Assembly (NCBI RefSeq): GCF_024453815.1
Contig: NZ_CP072934.1
Location: forward strand, 2,170,001-2,234,000
Direction: 5' to 3'
From: Corynebacterium pseudogenitalium
GTDB lineage: Bacteria; Actinomycetota; Actinomycetes; Mycobacteriales; Mycobacteriaceae
Length of the DNA: 64,000 nucleotides
The notes under the pieces were generated by a model. It had not been told where the DNA came from, did not search any database, and worked only from the letters and a program-made list of their open reading frames with translations. Numbering within the stretch: the first letter of the stretch is position 1; the number at the start of each line of letters is the position of its first letter. Shown piece by piece: positions 47,554 through 57,307 of this stretch. The position numbers were made by a program, and so were the translations under genes.

Positions 47554-49743
47554 TTATCCAAAGATATCGTTTATAACCTGGTCGATTGCGTCCTGTACCG
47601 GGTCCGGCCGCGGCGCGGGCGCCGGTGCTGGCGCCGGAGCCGGAGCCGGTGCGGGGGCTGGTGCCGCCGGCTGGCCAGGTCCGGCCTCGCCCGTCGGCGC
47701 GTTGGCGTCGGCGCTTGGCGACGCCGCATCAGCCGGAGCACCCGTGGTCGAATTACCGGAGAAGCCACCGTAGTAGCCGCCCAGGTTCACGCCGCCCGAG
47801 TAGGGGTGGACGCCCCAGTACACCGGGGATGCCTCAGGGAAGTACTCGAAGTCCTGGCCCTGCAGGAGGGAGTCCAGCACGTTCTTCCAGATCCGGCCCG
47901 GGGTGTCGGCGCCGAACATGTTGCCGCCGTAGGAGTTGAAGATGGCCGAGGTGTTGTCGGCAGTGCCCACCCACACGGCCACGGCGAGCTGCGGCGTCGA
48001 GCCGACGGTCCAGGCGTCCTTGTTCAGGCCGGTGTTGCCCAGCTGGGCAGTACCGGTCTTCGCGGCCGACGGACGGCCGCCGGCCAACACGGCGTTGGAG
48101 TACGGGACGACGGACTGCATCGCCTTAATCACGTTGTCGGCGACTTGCTGGGAAACACGGCGCTCCGTGTAGCCCGGGTCGAACTCGTAGAGGACCTCGC
48201 CGTAGGCGTCGGTGACGCGCTGCACGAAGTGTGTCGGGTGCGCCAGGCCGCGGTTCGTCAACGTGGACACCGCCGTAGCCATATCGAGCACGCGGGACTG
48301 GTACTGGCCCAGCACGATGCCCTCGTAGGGCTGGCCACCGTTTTCACGCAGCGTCACCGGGATACCTGGGATGGAGCGGGCCACGCCGAGAGCGTGCGCC
48401 ATGTCCGCGGTGTCCTGCGTGGTGTTATCCAGGTCATCCTGAATGCGCATGAACGCGGTGTTCGAGGAGGTGCGGGTGGCATCCAGCATGGAGATCATGC
48501 CTGCGCCGCCGCCGTCCCAGTTCGTCACCACGTGGCCACCCGGCAGCGTCACAGGGGTTGCCGAGTACATCGCGTTGAGCGGGATGCCCTGCTGCAGCGC
48601 CGCGGCCAGCGCGAAGATCTTGAAGGTGGAACCGGTCTGCAGACCTGCGTTGGCGTAGTCCCAGCCGGAGGGGTCGTCGCCGCCGTAGTAGGCGCGTACT
48701 GCGCCCGTCTTCGGGTCGATGGCCACGACGCCGGTGCGGGCGTCGTCCTGCAGGAGCGAAAGCTGCTCGCGGGAAATCCGCTCGACCTCTGCCTGCGAGT
48801 TCGGGTCAATCGTGGTGGTGATCTTCAAACCACGGTTGGTAAGGTCCGACTCGGAGATGCCAATGGTGGCCAGCTCCGTCATCACCTGGTTCTTAATCAG
48901 GCCGTTCGGGCCGCTGGCCTCGGTGTAGGCCGAGTAGGTCGCCGGATCGCGGGTCTCCGGGTACTGCAGCCCGGCGCGCTTCGCAGGGTCGAGCTTGTTC
49001 GTCTCAACGAGCCCATCCATCACGTAGTTCCAGCGGGCTTTCGCGCCATCAGGGTTGGTCCACGGGTCGAGCTGGCTCGGCAGCTGGATGGAGGACGCAA
49101 GCACGCCGCCCTCCTCCAGCGTCAGCTCGCTGGCCGGCTTGTCGAAGAATGCGTGCGCAGCAGCCTCGATGCCGTATGCGTTGCGCCCGAAGTAGACGGT
49201 GTTGAGGTAGGCGTTGAGGATTTCTTCCTTGGTCCAAGAGTGGGTCATCTTGATGGAGTACACCAGCTCCTTGGCCTTGCGCTCATAGGAGTGCTCATTG
49301 CCGACCAGGGCGTTCTTCACGTACTGCTGCGTAATCGTGGAGCCACCACCGGCTGATGCGTTGCCGGTAATCTGGCCGATCACGGCGCGACCGAAGCCGG
49401 TGAAGGAGAAGCCGGAGTTGTCCCAGAAGTCGCGGTCCTCGGCAGCGAGGACGGCGTTTTGCACGTCAACTGGCACCTGCTCCAGCGGGATCTGAACGCG
49501 GTTGCCCTCCGGCGGCACGATGCGAGCCAGGTCGGTTTTGCCGTCGTTAAAGTAGAGGTTTGAGATCTGCGCCGTTTCGATCTCATGCGGCTCCGGGATG
49601 TTCGCCCGCTGGTAGTTCCAGATAAACCACACAGCTGGGATGCTGGCCAGCAACACCACGAGCAGGAGCATGGCTAGGACCCATTGGCCCGTCCGCGACC
49701 GGGACTTGGATGGGGTCTTGGTTTTCTCGTCTACGTTAGTCAC
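47554..49743 (-). CDS. Class A penicillin-binding protein (bifunctional, PBP1b-type)
   Basis: 729-aa envelope enzyme that polymerises (GT51) and crosslinks (transpeptidase) peptidoglycan. N-terminal membrane helix (WVLAMLLLVVLLASIPAVWF), GT51 domain with AAEDRDFWDNSGFS, GGSTITQQYVKNAL and YLNTVYFGRNAYGIEAAA; transpeptidase with GSTFKIFALA (SxxK), SSNTAF (SxN) and KTGTAQ (KTG). The C-terminus is a Pro/Ala repeat (AP)n tail of about 25 residues that is low in complexity. GTG at 49743 follows AGGGA; a start 21 bases upstream is possible. The homologue at this position in C. glutamicum is cg3313. Confidence 0.95.
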   Translation of the reverse strand: MTNVDEKTKTPSKSRSRTGQWVLAMLLLVVLLASIPAVWFIWNYQRANIPEPHEIETAQISNLYFNDGKTDLARIVPPEGNRVQIPLEQVPVDVQNAVLAAEDRDFWDNSGFSFTGFGRAVIGQITGNASAGGGSTITQQYVKNALVGNEHSYERKAKELVYSIKMTHSWTKEEILNAYLNTVYFGRNAYGIEAAAHAFFDKPASELTLEEGGVLASSIQLPSQLDPWTNPDGAKARWNYVMDGLVETNKLDPAKRAGLQYPETRDPATYSAYTEASGPNGLIKNQVMTELATIGISESDLTNRGLKITTTIDPNSQAEVERISREQLSLLQDDARTGVVAIDPKTGAVRAYYGGDDPSGWDYANAGLQTGSTFKIFALAAALQQGIPLNAMYSATPVTLPGGHVVTNWDGGGAGMISMLDATRTSSNTAFMRIQDDLDNTTQDTADMAHALGVARSIPGIPVTLRENGGQPYEGIVLGQYQSRVLDMATAVSTLTNRGLAHPTHFVQRVTDAYGEVLYEFDPGYTERRVSQQVADNVIKAMQSVVPYSNAVLAGGRPSAAKTGTAQLGNTGLNKDAWTVGSTPQLAVAVWVGTADNTSAIFNSYGGNMFGADTPGRIWKNVLDSLLQGQDFEYFPEASPVYWGVHPYSGGVNLGGYYGGFSGNSTTGAPADAASPSADANAPTGEAGPGQPAAPAPAPAPAPAPAPAPAPRPDPVQDAIDQVINDIFG

Positions 49744-49806
49744 ACATTGTCCCTGTACGATCACCTACAGAATTGCTACAGCACACACTACCCGTACCGG
49801 GCGTTT

Positions 49807-50178
49807 TTACCGCACTGGAGTGGCGGTCCATTCTTGCAACAAGTGGTTCCAGTGGCAGTGGGGGCACACTTCCACCTTGTGCACGGTGATTGGGCCGACC
49901 TCACCCACAAGGGTGTCAATCTCGGCCTCGCTGCGTGCGGTGCCGGTGCGACGTCCAAGCTTTTCGCTGTACACCCAGCGCACTTCTCGCAAGTCACGGC
50001 CGCAAATTGGGCAGTTTCTTTTCGACGCCTCTCCGTGATGTTCTGCGGCTGCGCGGAGAAGGAAGTCGGCGTCGCAAAGCTCTTCTCTGGGAATGTGCCC
50101 GGCGTGATAGGCGCGAAGGGCCGCCCGGCGTTGCCATTCGTGCGAAACTTCGTGCTGGTAGGTGAACATCGCCGCCAT
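49807..50178 (-). CDS. DUF5318 zinc-ribbon protein
   Basis: 123-aa cytoplasmic protein of unknown function found in mycolic-acid actinobacteria. Two CxxC pairs, NCPICGRDL and VEVCPHCHWNH, probably hold one zinc. The N-terminal half (EWQRRAALRAYHAGHIPREELCDADFLL) is helical with a third motif RRAALR. ATG at 50178 was chosen; the ATG 9 bases later is an alternative. Immediately upstream of the class A PBP gene on the same strand, conserved next to it as I recall. Contains an exact 12-mer (CTTTTCGACGCC) in a different reading frame than most. Confidence 0.88.
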   Translation of the reverse strand: MAAMFTYQHEVSHEWQRRAALRAYHAGHIPREELCDADFLLRAAAEHHGEASKRNCPICGRDLREVRWVYSEKLGRRTGTARSEAEIDTLVGEVGPITVHKVEVCPHCHWNHLLQEWTATPVR

Positions 50179-50266
50179 ACTAGCGCAACAACATAGTTTC
50201 CTTCGCCTATGTATAGAATGATGCGTTGCACGTTTTGTTCGTCTCTTTTGTACAAGGCAGGTCCTT

Positions 50267-50716
50267 ATGGCTGATCGTCCTGACCCGTTGGAGTTGGCAC
50301 AGCGTATTCGCCCGGCGATGACGAGTTTGTATGTCGCGTATTTCCGAAATACGGAACGCTCCGACCTCACCGGCCCCCAGCTTTCGATCTTGCGTCGCCT
50401 CGAGGTGGAAGGGCCGAGCCGGATCAGCCATATCGCCACGTCAGAGGGCGTGCGGATGCCGACGGCCTCGAACACCATCAACCAACTGGAGAAGCGCGGC
50501 CTCGTGCACCGCACGCGCTCCGCGGAGGACAGGCGCGGCGTGCTCGTCGACCTGACTGACCAGGGCAAACGCGAGCTGAGGCGAGTGGGCAAGGAACGCA
50601 CGCAGTACCTCGCGGATATGCTCGCCACGCTTGATGACGCCTCGCTGCAGCAGCTCGACGCCGCCACCGAGGCAATTAATACCCTGGCAGACGTCTACGC
50701 GAACCCGGAAAGCTAA
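50267..50716 (+). CDS. malR: MarR-family regulator, MalR orthologue
   Basis: 149-aa winged-helix regulator: dimerisation helices at both ends and the HTH with SRISHIATSEGVRMPTASNTINQLEKRGLV (quoted as ISHIATSEGVRMPTASN and INQLEKRGLV) and the wing RTRSAEDRRGVLVDLT. In C. glutamicum the MarR gene at this place, cg3315, is MalR, which controls malic enzyme and envelope genes; assigned by synteny. ATG at 50267 follows AGG. Followed 14 bases later by a Usp gene, as in C. glutamicum, where both form an operon (recalled). Confidence 0.85.
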   Translation: MADRPDPLELAQRIRPAMTSLYVAYFRNTERSDLTGPQLSILRRLEVEGPSRISHIATSEGVRMPTASNTINQLEKRGLVHRTRSAEDRRGVLVDLTDQGKRELRRVGKERTQYLADMLATLDDASLQQLDAATEAINTLADVYANPES

Positions 50717-50730
50717 TACACTAGGTCGGT

Positions 50731-51690
50731 ATGGCGCCACGATCTTTCTCTTCTGAACTAGCCCAGTCCTTTGAGTCTGAGCGCCCACTTCGAGTGCTCG
50801 TCGGTTGGGATGCTTCCAACTCGGAGGCGATCGAGTTCGCCGCCTGGCTGGGGCGGAGCCTGCCCGTGACGGTGCGGGTTGCGGCGTCGGTGTCGGGTTC
50901 GTGGACGAAGTCGCTGTCGTCGAAGAAGTACGACAAGTGGCTGCAGAAGCAGCGAGACACCATCAGCGAGAAGGCCACGAAGGCGCTGAAGCACGAGTTG
51001 CCGCGTTCGCAGTGGGCGGACCCGGTGGCGCAGGTGCTGGAGCGCGGCAGCCTCGCGGAGTGCCTGTTCGAGATGGCGGACGGTTTTGAGGCTGATATTT
51101 TGCTGCTCGGCTCGAAGTCGAAGACGTCGAAGGGCCGTTTCCGGCCGACCTCCGACGCGGACGAGATGATGCACTCCTCCCCGCTTCCGCTGGGCCTGGC
51201 GCCGAAGGGCGTGCAGCTTTCGAAGAAGGGCATCACCCGCGTCACCTACTCGCTCATCGACTCTGGCGCGGTGCAACCGAGCTTCTCCGGCCTGGCGTAC
51301 GCCACCACGCTCGCCAGCCTTCTCGACGTCCCGCTGCGCATCATCGCGTTTTCCCCCAGCGAGGGCGGCGGTTTCGATGACCAGGAAGACCAGATGGAGT
51401 GGAACGAGGCCGCGCTCGGCCTGTTGGACCGCGCACGCGACTCGGCGTTTGCTGTCGCGGAACACCTCGGGCCGGAGCACACCGAGCGTCTCGACGTCTC
51501 CAACTTCGTCGCCACCGGCAAGGGTTGGAAGAAGGCCATCGACTCGGTGAAGTGGAAGAAGGGCGACATTTTGTGCCTGGGCTCGAAGTCCTCGGGCCCG
51601 CTCAAGCGCGTGTTCGTTGGCACCCGCGAGGGCGAGTTCATCCGCTTCGCCCCGGTGCCCGTCATCGTGTACCCACGAGGGAAGCACTAA
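50731..51690 (+). CDS. Universal stress protein-like protein (tandem Usp fold)
   Basis: 319-aa protein with two Usp-like alpha/beta halves: ERPLRVLVGWDASNSEAIEFA in the first and GITRVTYSLIDSGAVQPSFS in the second. The ATP motif is altered: LLLGSKSKTSKGRF and LCLGSKSSGPLKRVFVGT resemble G-2x-G-9x-G but with Lys/Ser in place of Gly, so ATP binding may be lost. TACACT lies 8 bases before ATG, which suggests a separate start besides read-through from malR. Function in stress is inferred. Confidence 0.8.
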   Translation: MAPRSFSSELAQSFESERPLRVLVGWDASNSEAIEFAAWLGRSLPVTVRVAASVSGSWTKSLSSKKYDKWLQKQRDTISEKATKALKHELPRSQWADPVAQVLERGSLAECLFEMADGFEADILLLGSKSKTSKGRFRPTSDADEMMHSSPLPLGLAPKGVQLSKKGITRVTYSLIDSGAVQPSFSGLAYATTLASLLDVPLRIIAFSPSEGGGFDDQEDQMEWNEAALGLLDRARDSAFAVAEHLGPEHTERLDVSNFVATGKGWKKAIDSVKWKKGDILCLGSKSSGPLKRVFVGTREGEFIRFAPVPVIVYPRGKH

Positions 51691-51692
51691 CC

Positions 51693-52175
51693 ATGGCTGA
51701 CGTGTTTGACCACCCCGAAAACGATCTGCATTCCGGCGCGGACCGCTTCTCCCGCGTCCGGCCGGAACCGGCCAGCTTCGACGAGCTGGCCTTAGAGCCG
51801 GACCCGCTGGAGGTCGCGCGGCGCAACAAGGCGTCGACGAAGCAGGCGATCACGCTTGCGGTGGTGACGGTGCTTGGCACGCTGCTGTTCGCGTGGGCAC
51901 TCGCCGCCGTCGCCCGCGTGCAGGGCGGCCCCCTGTGCGAGGCCGGGGACGCGGCGTGGCTGTGCACCGAGTCGTGGCGGACGTGGTGGGCCGTCGTCAC
52001 CTCGATTCCGCCGGTGGCGGGCCTACTCACCTGCGCGGTGCTGATGGTGCGCAAGCTCAACCGCTACGAGCGCTGGATCCCCTGGATGGGCGTGTTCTGG
52101 CTGCCCATCGTGCCGTTCACCATGTGGTGGCTGACGGTCACGATTGGGATGCTGGCGCTTGATGCGACGCACTAG
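51693..52175 (+). CDS. Hypothetical membrane protein
   Basis: 160-aa protein: acidic N-terminal cytoplasmic part (residues 1-45, [20 protein letters not shown]) and three hydrophobic helices ([60 protein letters not shown]). Two Cys in [13 protein letters not shown] between helices 1 and 2 could form a disulfide outside. ATG 2 bases after the previous stop, so operon with malR and usp. The 3' end overlaps the convergent trhO gene by 38 bases. I do not recognise the family. Confidence 0.75.
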   Translation: MADVFDHPENDLHSGADRFSRVRPEPASFDELALEPDPLEVARRNKASTKQAITLAVVTVLGTLLFAWALAAVARVQGGPLCEAGDAAWLCTESWRTWWAVVTSIPPVAGLLTCAVLMVRKLNRYERWIPWMGVFWLPIVPFTMWWLTVTIGMLALDATH

Positions 52176-53046
52176 CGCAATCTGCGCAGTACGGGTTCTC
52201 CTCCCGGCAGGCCTCGCAGCTTAAGTACTGGTGGCGGCACTCCGGCTCGTTCACGCAGTTATAGAACATGTTCGACGGCGCCCCGCAGTGCACGCAGTGG
52301 CCAAGCTGCACATAGTCCGGGTCATTCTCCGGGCCGAACTCGGTGTGCATCCGCTTATCAAACACGTACAGCGAGCCCTCCCACAGGCCCGAGTTGCCGT
52401 ACTTCTCGCCGTAGCGGACGATGCCGCCGTCGATCTGGTAGACCTCCTCGAAGCCGCGGTTCTTCATCAGGCTGGACAGGATCTCGCAGCGGATACCGCC
52501 GGTGCAATAAGAGATGACTGGCTTGTCCTTCATCCAGTCGTACTTGCCGCTCTCCAGCTCCTTGATGAAGTCGTGGGTGGTTTCCACGTCCGGGACCACG
52601 GCGTTCTTAAACTTGCCAATCTCAGCCTCGCGGGCGTTGCGGCCGTCGAAAAACACAACATCCGGGTTGTTGGCCACCAGCTCGTTGACCTCCTCCGGCT
52701 TCAGGTGTGTGCCGCCTCCGACGACACCGTGCTCGTCGACCTTCAGCTCGCCCGGCGCGCCGAACGCCACGATCTCATCGCGCGCCTTGACCGACAGCTT
52801 CGGGAAGTCCTCCGCGCCGCCCTCGGACCACTTGAACTCGATGCCCCGGAAGTACTCCTTCGTCTTCTTCACGTAGGTCTTGCAGGCCTTAATGTCACCG
52901 CCGACGGTGCCGTTGATACCGTCCTTCGAGATCAGGATGCGGCCGGTCAGTCCCAGGCCCTCGCAGAGGTCGCGCTGCCAGAGGCGTACCGCGTCCGGGT
53001 CCGCGATGGGCTGGAACTTGTAATACAGGAGGATCTTGCTCGTCAT
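52138..53046 (-). CDS. trhO: tRNA uridine 5-oxyacetic-acid/hydroxylation rhodanese TrhO
   Basis: 302-aa YceA/TrhO protein that hydroxylates U34 of certain tRNAs to ho5U (family knowledge). N-terminal acylphosphatase-like domain ([14 protein letters not shown]), central rhodanese domain with the active-site loop CTGGIRCE (catalytic Cys), and a C-terminal zinc-like part with several Cys ([36 protein letters not shown] in pieces [10 protein letters not shown] and [11 protein letters not shown]). ATG at 53046; a GTG 6 bases earlier is possible. Lies 10 bases behind DUF1846 on the same strand, so probably co-transcribed. Confidence 0.93.
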   Translation of the reverse strand: MTSKILLYYKFQPIADPDAVRLWQRDLCEGLGLTGRILISKDGINGTVGGDIKACKTYVKKTKEYFRGIEFKWSEGGAEDFPKLSVKARDEIVAFGAPGELKVDEHGVVGGGTHLKPEEVNELVANNPDVVFFDGRNAREAEIGKFKNAVVPDVETTHDFIKELESGKYDWMKDKPVISYCTGGIRCEILSSLMKNRGFEEVYQIDGGIVRYGEKYGNSGLWEGSLYVFDKRMHTEFGPENDPDYVQLGHCVHCGAPSNMFYNCVNEPECRHQYLSCEACREENPYCADCASASHQAPASQS

Positions 53047-53056
53047 GCCCACGAGT

Positions 53057-54550
53057 TTAGCGCTTGTGGTAGAGCCCCTTCTTCCAGTACTTCGGCTCCG
53101 AGGTCACTAGCACGCCCAGGTTACGGAAAATGCCCTCGTCGACGGAGCCAAGAATGGTGCTGGTGTGCGCGTCGCAGCCGCGCAGGTTCTTCAGCTGCTC
53201 CAGCGCCGCCGCCGCATCACTGCTTGTCGACGCCGACACCGACAACGCAATGAGCACCTCATCAGTATGTAGCCGCGGGTTCACGGACCCGAGGTGGCGC
53301 GTCTTCAGCGTCTGGATCGGCTCGATGGAATCCGGCGACAGGAGGTGGACGGAGTCGTCGATCCCCGCGAGCACCTTCAGCGCGTTGAGCAGCACCGCCG
53401 CCGACGGGCCCAACAGGTCCGTGGTCTTGCCGGTCACGATGGTGCCGTCAGGCAGCTCCAGCGCAGCGCCCGGCGTGCCGGTGGTTTGTGCGACCTCCAG
53501 GGCCGGAGCGACCACCACGCGGTCCTGCGGGGTCACCTCCGCCTTGCGCATGATGTTCAGGATCCGGTCGGAGACGGTGTGGTCGGAGTCGTCGCGGCGC
53601 TCGTCCACGAGCGTCTTGTAGTAGCGGCGCACGATCTCCTGCTTCGCGGCGTGGCGGCAGGCGGCGTCATCACTAATGCAGTAGCCCGCCATGTTCACGC
53701 CCATGTCCGTCGGTGACTGGTACGGCTCCTCCCCCGTCACCTCACGCAGCAGCGCCTTGAGCAGCGGGAACACTTCGATATCACGGTTGTAGCTGGTGAC
53801 GGTCTCCCCGTAGGCGTCCAGGTGGTACTGGTCGATCACGTTGACGTCATCAAGGTCGGCCGTCGCGGCCTCGTACGCGAGGTTCACCGGGTGCGACAGC
53901 GGCAAGTTCCAGATGGGGAACGTCTCAAACTTGGCGTAGCCAGCGTTAATACCGCGACGGTGCTCGTGGTAGATCTGGCTCAGGCACGTGGCCAGCTTGC
54001 CGGAGCCCGGGCCCGGTGCCGTCATCACGATCAGGTCGCGGGACGTCTCCACGTACTCGTTGCGGCCGAAGCCCTCCTCGGATACGATGCGCTGCGTATC
54101 GTGCGGGTACCCGGCAATCATGTAGTGGCGCGACACCGTCAGGCCCAGACGCTGCAGCCTCTCAATGAACGCCTCCACCAGCGGGTTCTCACCCTCCAGC
54201 TGGGTCACCACCACATTCTCGACGAGGAACCCTCGCTCCCGGAACACGTCCACGAGGCGCAGCACGTCCTCCTCGTAGGAAATCCCGAGGTCCGCCCGCA
54301 TCTTCTGGCGCACCACGTCACCCGCATTAAACGCGATCACGATCTCGACCTCATCCTTGATGCGGTCCAACATCGCAATCTTGTTATCCGGCGTAAACCC
54401 CGGCAGCACGCGGGAGGCATGATTGTCGTCGAAGAGCTTGCCACCCATCTCTAGGTAGAGCTTTCCCCCAATTGCTTTTCGTCGGGCCGAAATGTGCTCC
54501 GACTGCATCGCAATGTACTTATCCCGATCAAATCCAACGCTATATGGCAT
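53057..54550 (-). CDS. DUF1846 family protein
   Basis: 497-aa protein, full length for the family. N-terminal [18 protein letters not shown], and an NTP-binding-like core with [21 protein letters not shown] (phosphate-loop-like GPGSGK). A long conserved body follows ([29 protein letters not shown], quoted as [16 protein letters not shown]). Function is not firmly known; structures suggest a nucleotide or metabolite enzyme. TATACT ends 9 bases before the ATG, with no ribosome site, so the mRNA may be leaderless. Downstream trhO follows. Confidence 0.9.
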   Translation of the reverse strand: MPYSVGFDRDKYIAMQSEHISARRKAIGGKLYLEMGGKLFDDNHASRVLPGFTPDNKIAMLDRIKDEVEIVIAFNAGDVVRQKMRADLGISYEEDVLRLVDVFRERGFLVENVVVTQLEGENPLVEAFIERLQRLGLTVSRHYMIAGYPHDTQRIVSEEGFGRNEYVETSRDLIVMTAPGPGSGKLATCLSQIYHEHRRGINAGYAKFETFPIWNLPLSHPVNLAYEAATADLDDVNVIDQYHLDAYGETVTSYNRDIEVFPLLKALLREVTGEEPYQSPTDMGVNMAGYCISDDAACRHAAKQEIVRRYYKTLVDERRDDSDHTVSDRILNIMRKAEVTPQDRVVVAPALEVAQTTGTPGAALELPDGTIVTGKTTDLLGPSAAVLLNALKVLAGIDDSVHLLSPDSIEPIQTLKTRHLGSVNPRLHTDEVLIALSVSASTSSDAAAALEQLKNLRGCDAHTSTILGSVDEGIFRNLGVLVTSEPKYWKKGLYHKR

Positions 54551-54618
54551 GGAACCTGAAGTATACCGGGCCAGCCCGCGCATCTCTATTTGTGCACGTT
54601 GGGGCGGGGTTGGTTCCC

Positions 54619-54725
54619 GTCGACCTCTTACGGTCGACCAACCCTGGTCAGGGCGAAATCAGGTTTTTGGCGTCGAAAAGCCCCAAATTGCCGTGACCTG
54701 CATTGGTCGACGCTAAGAGGTCGAC
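54619..54725. repeat. Inverted repeat pair (21-bp arms) around a 12-mer motif
   Basis: Arms at 54619-54639 and 54705-54725 are reverse complements with two mismatches (first 12 bases GTCGACCTCTTA exact), separated by 65 bases. The loop holds an exact GGCGTCGAAAAG at 54669-54680. It lies between the divergent DUF1846 and Nei genes. Purpose unknown: operator, insertion remnant or structured leader are possible. Confidence 0.6.
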
Positions 54726-54787
54726 CGGAGCGGAAGCGGGTGCGCACTGTACCTTAATCGGTGAGATATAAGGAGTAGCAGAGTCCA

Positions 54788-55582
54788 ATGCCCGAAGGCC
54801 ACGTCATCCACCGCCTCGCCCGCCACTTGAACGACACGTTTGCGGGGCAGCCCATCGAGATTTCCTCCCCGCAAGGACGTTTCGACGTCTCCCCGCTCGC
54901 TGGCGCCACCCTGACGGAGGCCCGCGCGGTGGGCAAGCACCTGTTCCTGGAGTTCTCCACGGCGACGGTGCATGTGCACCTGGGCCTGATTGGTTCCTTC
55001 CGTTTCGAACCGGCGGAGGACGTGTGGGGCCAGATCCGGCTGCGGCTGGCCAACGAGGACGTGGCGGCGAACCTGCGCGGCCCGCAGTACTGCCGCTACG
55101 TCTCCCCACCGGAGGAGCAGGTGATTCTGGACCGCAGCGGCGAAGACCCCCTTGACCCGGACGCGGACCCGGAGGCGCTGTGGGAGAGGGTGCGGGCGTC
55201 GAGACGCACGATTGGGTCATTGATGATGGACCAGCAGTACTTCGCGGGCGTGGGCAATATATACCGTGCGGAGCCGCTGTTCCGCCTGGGTATTTCCCCG
55301 TTCGTGCCGGGCCGCGCGTTGGACCACGAGGCGTTCCTGCGCCTGTGGCAGGACGTGCGCGAGCTGATGGAGTACGGGGTGGAGCACGGCCGGATAGATA
55401 CTGTGCGCCCCGAGCACAGCCCCGAGGCGATGGACAGACCACCCCGGAAGGACGACCACGGCGGTGAGGTCTACGTGTACCGCCGCGCCGGCGAGCCCTG
55501 CTTTGTTTGTGGCACACCAATCGAGGTGCGCAAGTACGAGGGCCGCAATTTGTTCTGGTGCCCCTCCTGCCAGGCGGAATAG
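54788..55582 (+). CDS. Fpg/Nei-family DNA glycosylase (Nei2-type)
   Basis: 264-aa base-excision repair enzyme that removes oxidised bases and nicks the strand. Starts MPEGHVIHRLAR with the catalytic Pro2 and Glu3; PEGH (rather than PELPE) marks the Nei group. H2TH domain contains MDQQYFAGVGNIYRAE; the zinc finger is CFVCGTPIEVRKYEGRNLFWCPSC in parts CFVCGTP and FWCPSC. Conserved Lys in AVGKHLFLEF acts in strand cleavage. ATG at 54788. Followed 16 bases later by nnrD. Confidence 0.95.
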   Translation: MPEGHVIHRLARHLNDTFAGQPIEISSPQGRFDVSPLAGATLTEARAVGKHLFLEFSTATVHVHLGLIGSFRFEPAEDVWGQIRLRLANEDVAANLRGPQYCRYVSPPEEQVILDRSGEDPLDPDADPEALWERVRASRRTIGSLMMDQQYFAGVGNIYRAEPLFRLGISPFVPGRALDHEAFLRLWQDVRELMEYGVEHGRIDTVRPEHSPEAMDRPPRKDDHGGEVYVYRRAGEPCFVCGTPIEVRKYEGRNLFWCPSCQAE

Positions 55583-55598
55583 CGCGTAGAATGGCGGA

Positions 55599-57026
55599 AT
55601 GTTTGCTGCACCGTTTGCCTATTCCGCCGCGGAGATTCGAGCCGCGGAAGCTCCCCTCCTTGCCGCTGAGGCGTCTCCAGATGCGTTGATGCAACGCGCC
55701 GCGCATGCTGTGGCGCGCGTGGCGCGCGAGATGTCGGGGCCGCGGGAGCGAGTGTTGTTGCTGGTGGGCCCGGGCGGCAACGGTGGGGATGCGCTGTACG
55801 CGGGGGCGGAGCTCGCCAGGGAGGGATGGCAGGTCGAGGCCTGGCTGCCGCTGGGCAGGGCGCAGCAGCGGGCGTTGGATGCGTTTGTGGGGGCCGGAGG
55901 TGGGGTCGTCGAGAAGCCTGGGGCGTGCGACCTCCTTATCGACGGCCTCTTCGGCCTCGGCGGGGCCGGCGACCTGCCCGACGCTGTCGCCGACATCGAC
56001 GCGAACCAGGTGCTGGCCGTGGACGTGCCGAGCGGCGTGGATGCCGACACCGGCAAGGCCGGCCGCAACGCGCTGCAGGCCAACGTGACGGTGACGTTCG
56101 GCGGGTGGCGCTACGCGCATGCCCTCTCGACGCGCTGCGGGAATGTGCTGTGCGCGGACATTGGCCTACCACTGCCGGAGAGCCACGTGCGGGCGTACCG
56201 CGCGGTGCCCAACACGGGCCTGGACCTCGAGGGCATCAGGCCGATGGGCCCGGTGCCGGTGAGCGTCAAGGAGCCCGGCGCCGATGACGACAAATACACA
56301 GGCGGTGTGGTCGGCATCCACGCTGGCAGCGGCACGTATCCGGGCGCGGCGCTGCTGTGCACGGCTGGGGCGGTGACGGCGACACCGGCGATGGTGCGGT
56401 TCGCGGGCGCGCAGGCGCTTGAGGTGGTACGGGCGCGGCCGGAGGTCGTGGCCACCCGCGAGTTGGAGCAAGCCGGTCAGGTGCAGGCGTGGGTGTGCGG
56501 CCCTGGTATCGGGATCGATGGGGAGGCGGATGCTGCCGTCGATTGGGTGTTGCGGCAGGGTGTGCCGGTGGTGCTCGACGCGGATGCGCTCACCCTTGTG
56601 GCCCGCGCGCCGCGTAAGTTGGCGCGGGTTGTGGTGACCCCGCACGACGGTGAATTTTCACGCCTATATACAGGTATGACCAACGATCGCGTCGAGGAGA
56701 CTGCCGACTGCGCACGGGCGCTCGGCTGCACGGTGGTCCGGAAGGGGCGTGCCACGGTCGTTTCAGACGGCCAGGAATCCATCCTTATCGACGCCGGCTC
56801 CTCCTGGGCCGCCACACCCGGCTCCGGCGATGTGCTTGCCGGGATTATTGGGGCTCGTGTGGCGCGCGACGGGATAGACGACGTCCTACTTTTGGCCCAG
56901 TCGGTTCAGGTACACGCGGTGGCTGCGTGGCTCGCTTCCCGGACACCGTACGGCCACGCACAGACTTCTGCTAGCGAAATTGCATCCAATGTGCGTAGCG
57001 CTACGGCGTGGTGCGCACGTTTTTAG
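55599..57026 (+). CDS. nnrD: Bifunctional NAD(P)H-hydrate repair enzyme (NnrE epimerase + NnrD dehydratase)
   Basis: 475 aa. The N-terminal YjeF_N domain (epimerase, about 1-190) shows LLLVGPGGNGGDALYAG and VDVPSGVDADTG. The C-terminal ribokinase-like dehydratase domain (about 215-475) shows GSGTYPGAALL, VLDADALTL, VTPHDGEFSRL and ATPGSGDVLAGIIGA, the ADP- or ATP-dependent dehydratase signature. Together they repair hydrated NADH and NADPH. The N-terminal domain is a little short. TAGAAT ends 6 bases before ATG, so leaderless; the nei gene lies 16 bases upstream. Contains an exact 12-mer site at 56784. Confidence 0.94.
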   Translation: MFAAPFAYSAAEIRAAEAPLLAAEASPDALMQRAAHAVARVAREMSGPRERVLLLVGPGGNGGDALYAGAELAREGWQVEAWLPLGRAQQRALDAFVGAGGGVVEKPGACDLLIDGLFGLGGAGDLPDAVADIDANQVLAVDVPSGVDADTGKAGRNALQANVTVTFGGWRYAHALSTRCGNVLCADIGLPLPESHVRAYRAVPNTGLDLEGIRPMGPVPVSVKEPGADDDKYTGGVVGIHAGSGTYPGAALLCTAGAVTATPAMVRFAGAQALEVVRARPEVVATRELEQAGQVQAWVCGPGIGIDGEADAAVDWVLRQGVPVVLDADALTLVARAPRKLARVVVTPHDGEFSRLYTGMTNDRVEETADCARALGCTVVRKGRATVVSDGQESILIDAGSSWAATPGSGDVLAGIIGARVARDGIDDVLLLAQSVQVHAVAAWLASRTPYGHAQTSASEIASNVRSATAWCARF

Positions 57027-57047
57027 CAAAAGCAGTGTATGTGGGTC

Positions 57048-57069
57048 TAAATTACACCGCTGTAATTTA
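57048..57069. repeat. AT-rich perfect inverted repeat after nnrD
   Basis: TAAATTACA (57048-57056), CCGC, TGTAATTTA (57061-57069). No T-run follows, so a weak terminator or an operator. The rest of the 281-base gap to the next gene holds AT-rich promoter-like sequence (GTTTATTTACG, GATAAATAC) and no gene. Confidence 0.6.
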
Positions 57070-57307
57070 ATGCCGATGAACTGCATTTTCACCCTCCACA
57101 CCCCCAGAAAGGGTTAGGTGGGGTATGGTCCCTTTGTTTGGTTTGTGGCTTCCTTAAATGTAGATGTTGAACAATCCCGCAAACACATGTCATGGACCTG
57201 CGAGTATGTGAATATTAAGGTTTATTTACGTTTTTCCTGGATAAATACAGAAACACGCGTCAACGAACGAATACGTTTCCGCAGCTCCCTCGGCTACACT
57301 CAGAAAT

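Noticed and set aside
49788..50255. Open frame on the minus strand with Cys-rich product overlapping DUF5318
   Set aside because: The frame of DUF5318 (49807-50178) has the paired CxxC zinc motifs; the other is an out-of-frame shadow.
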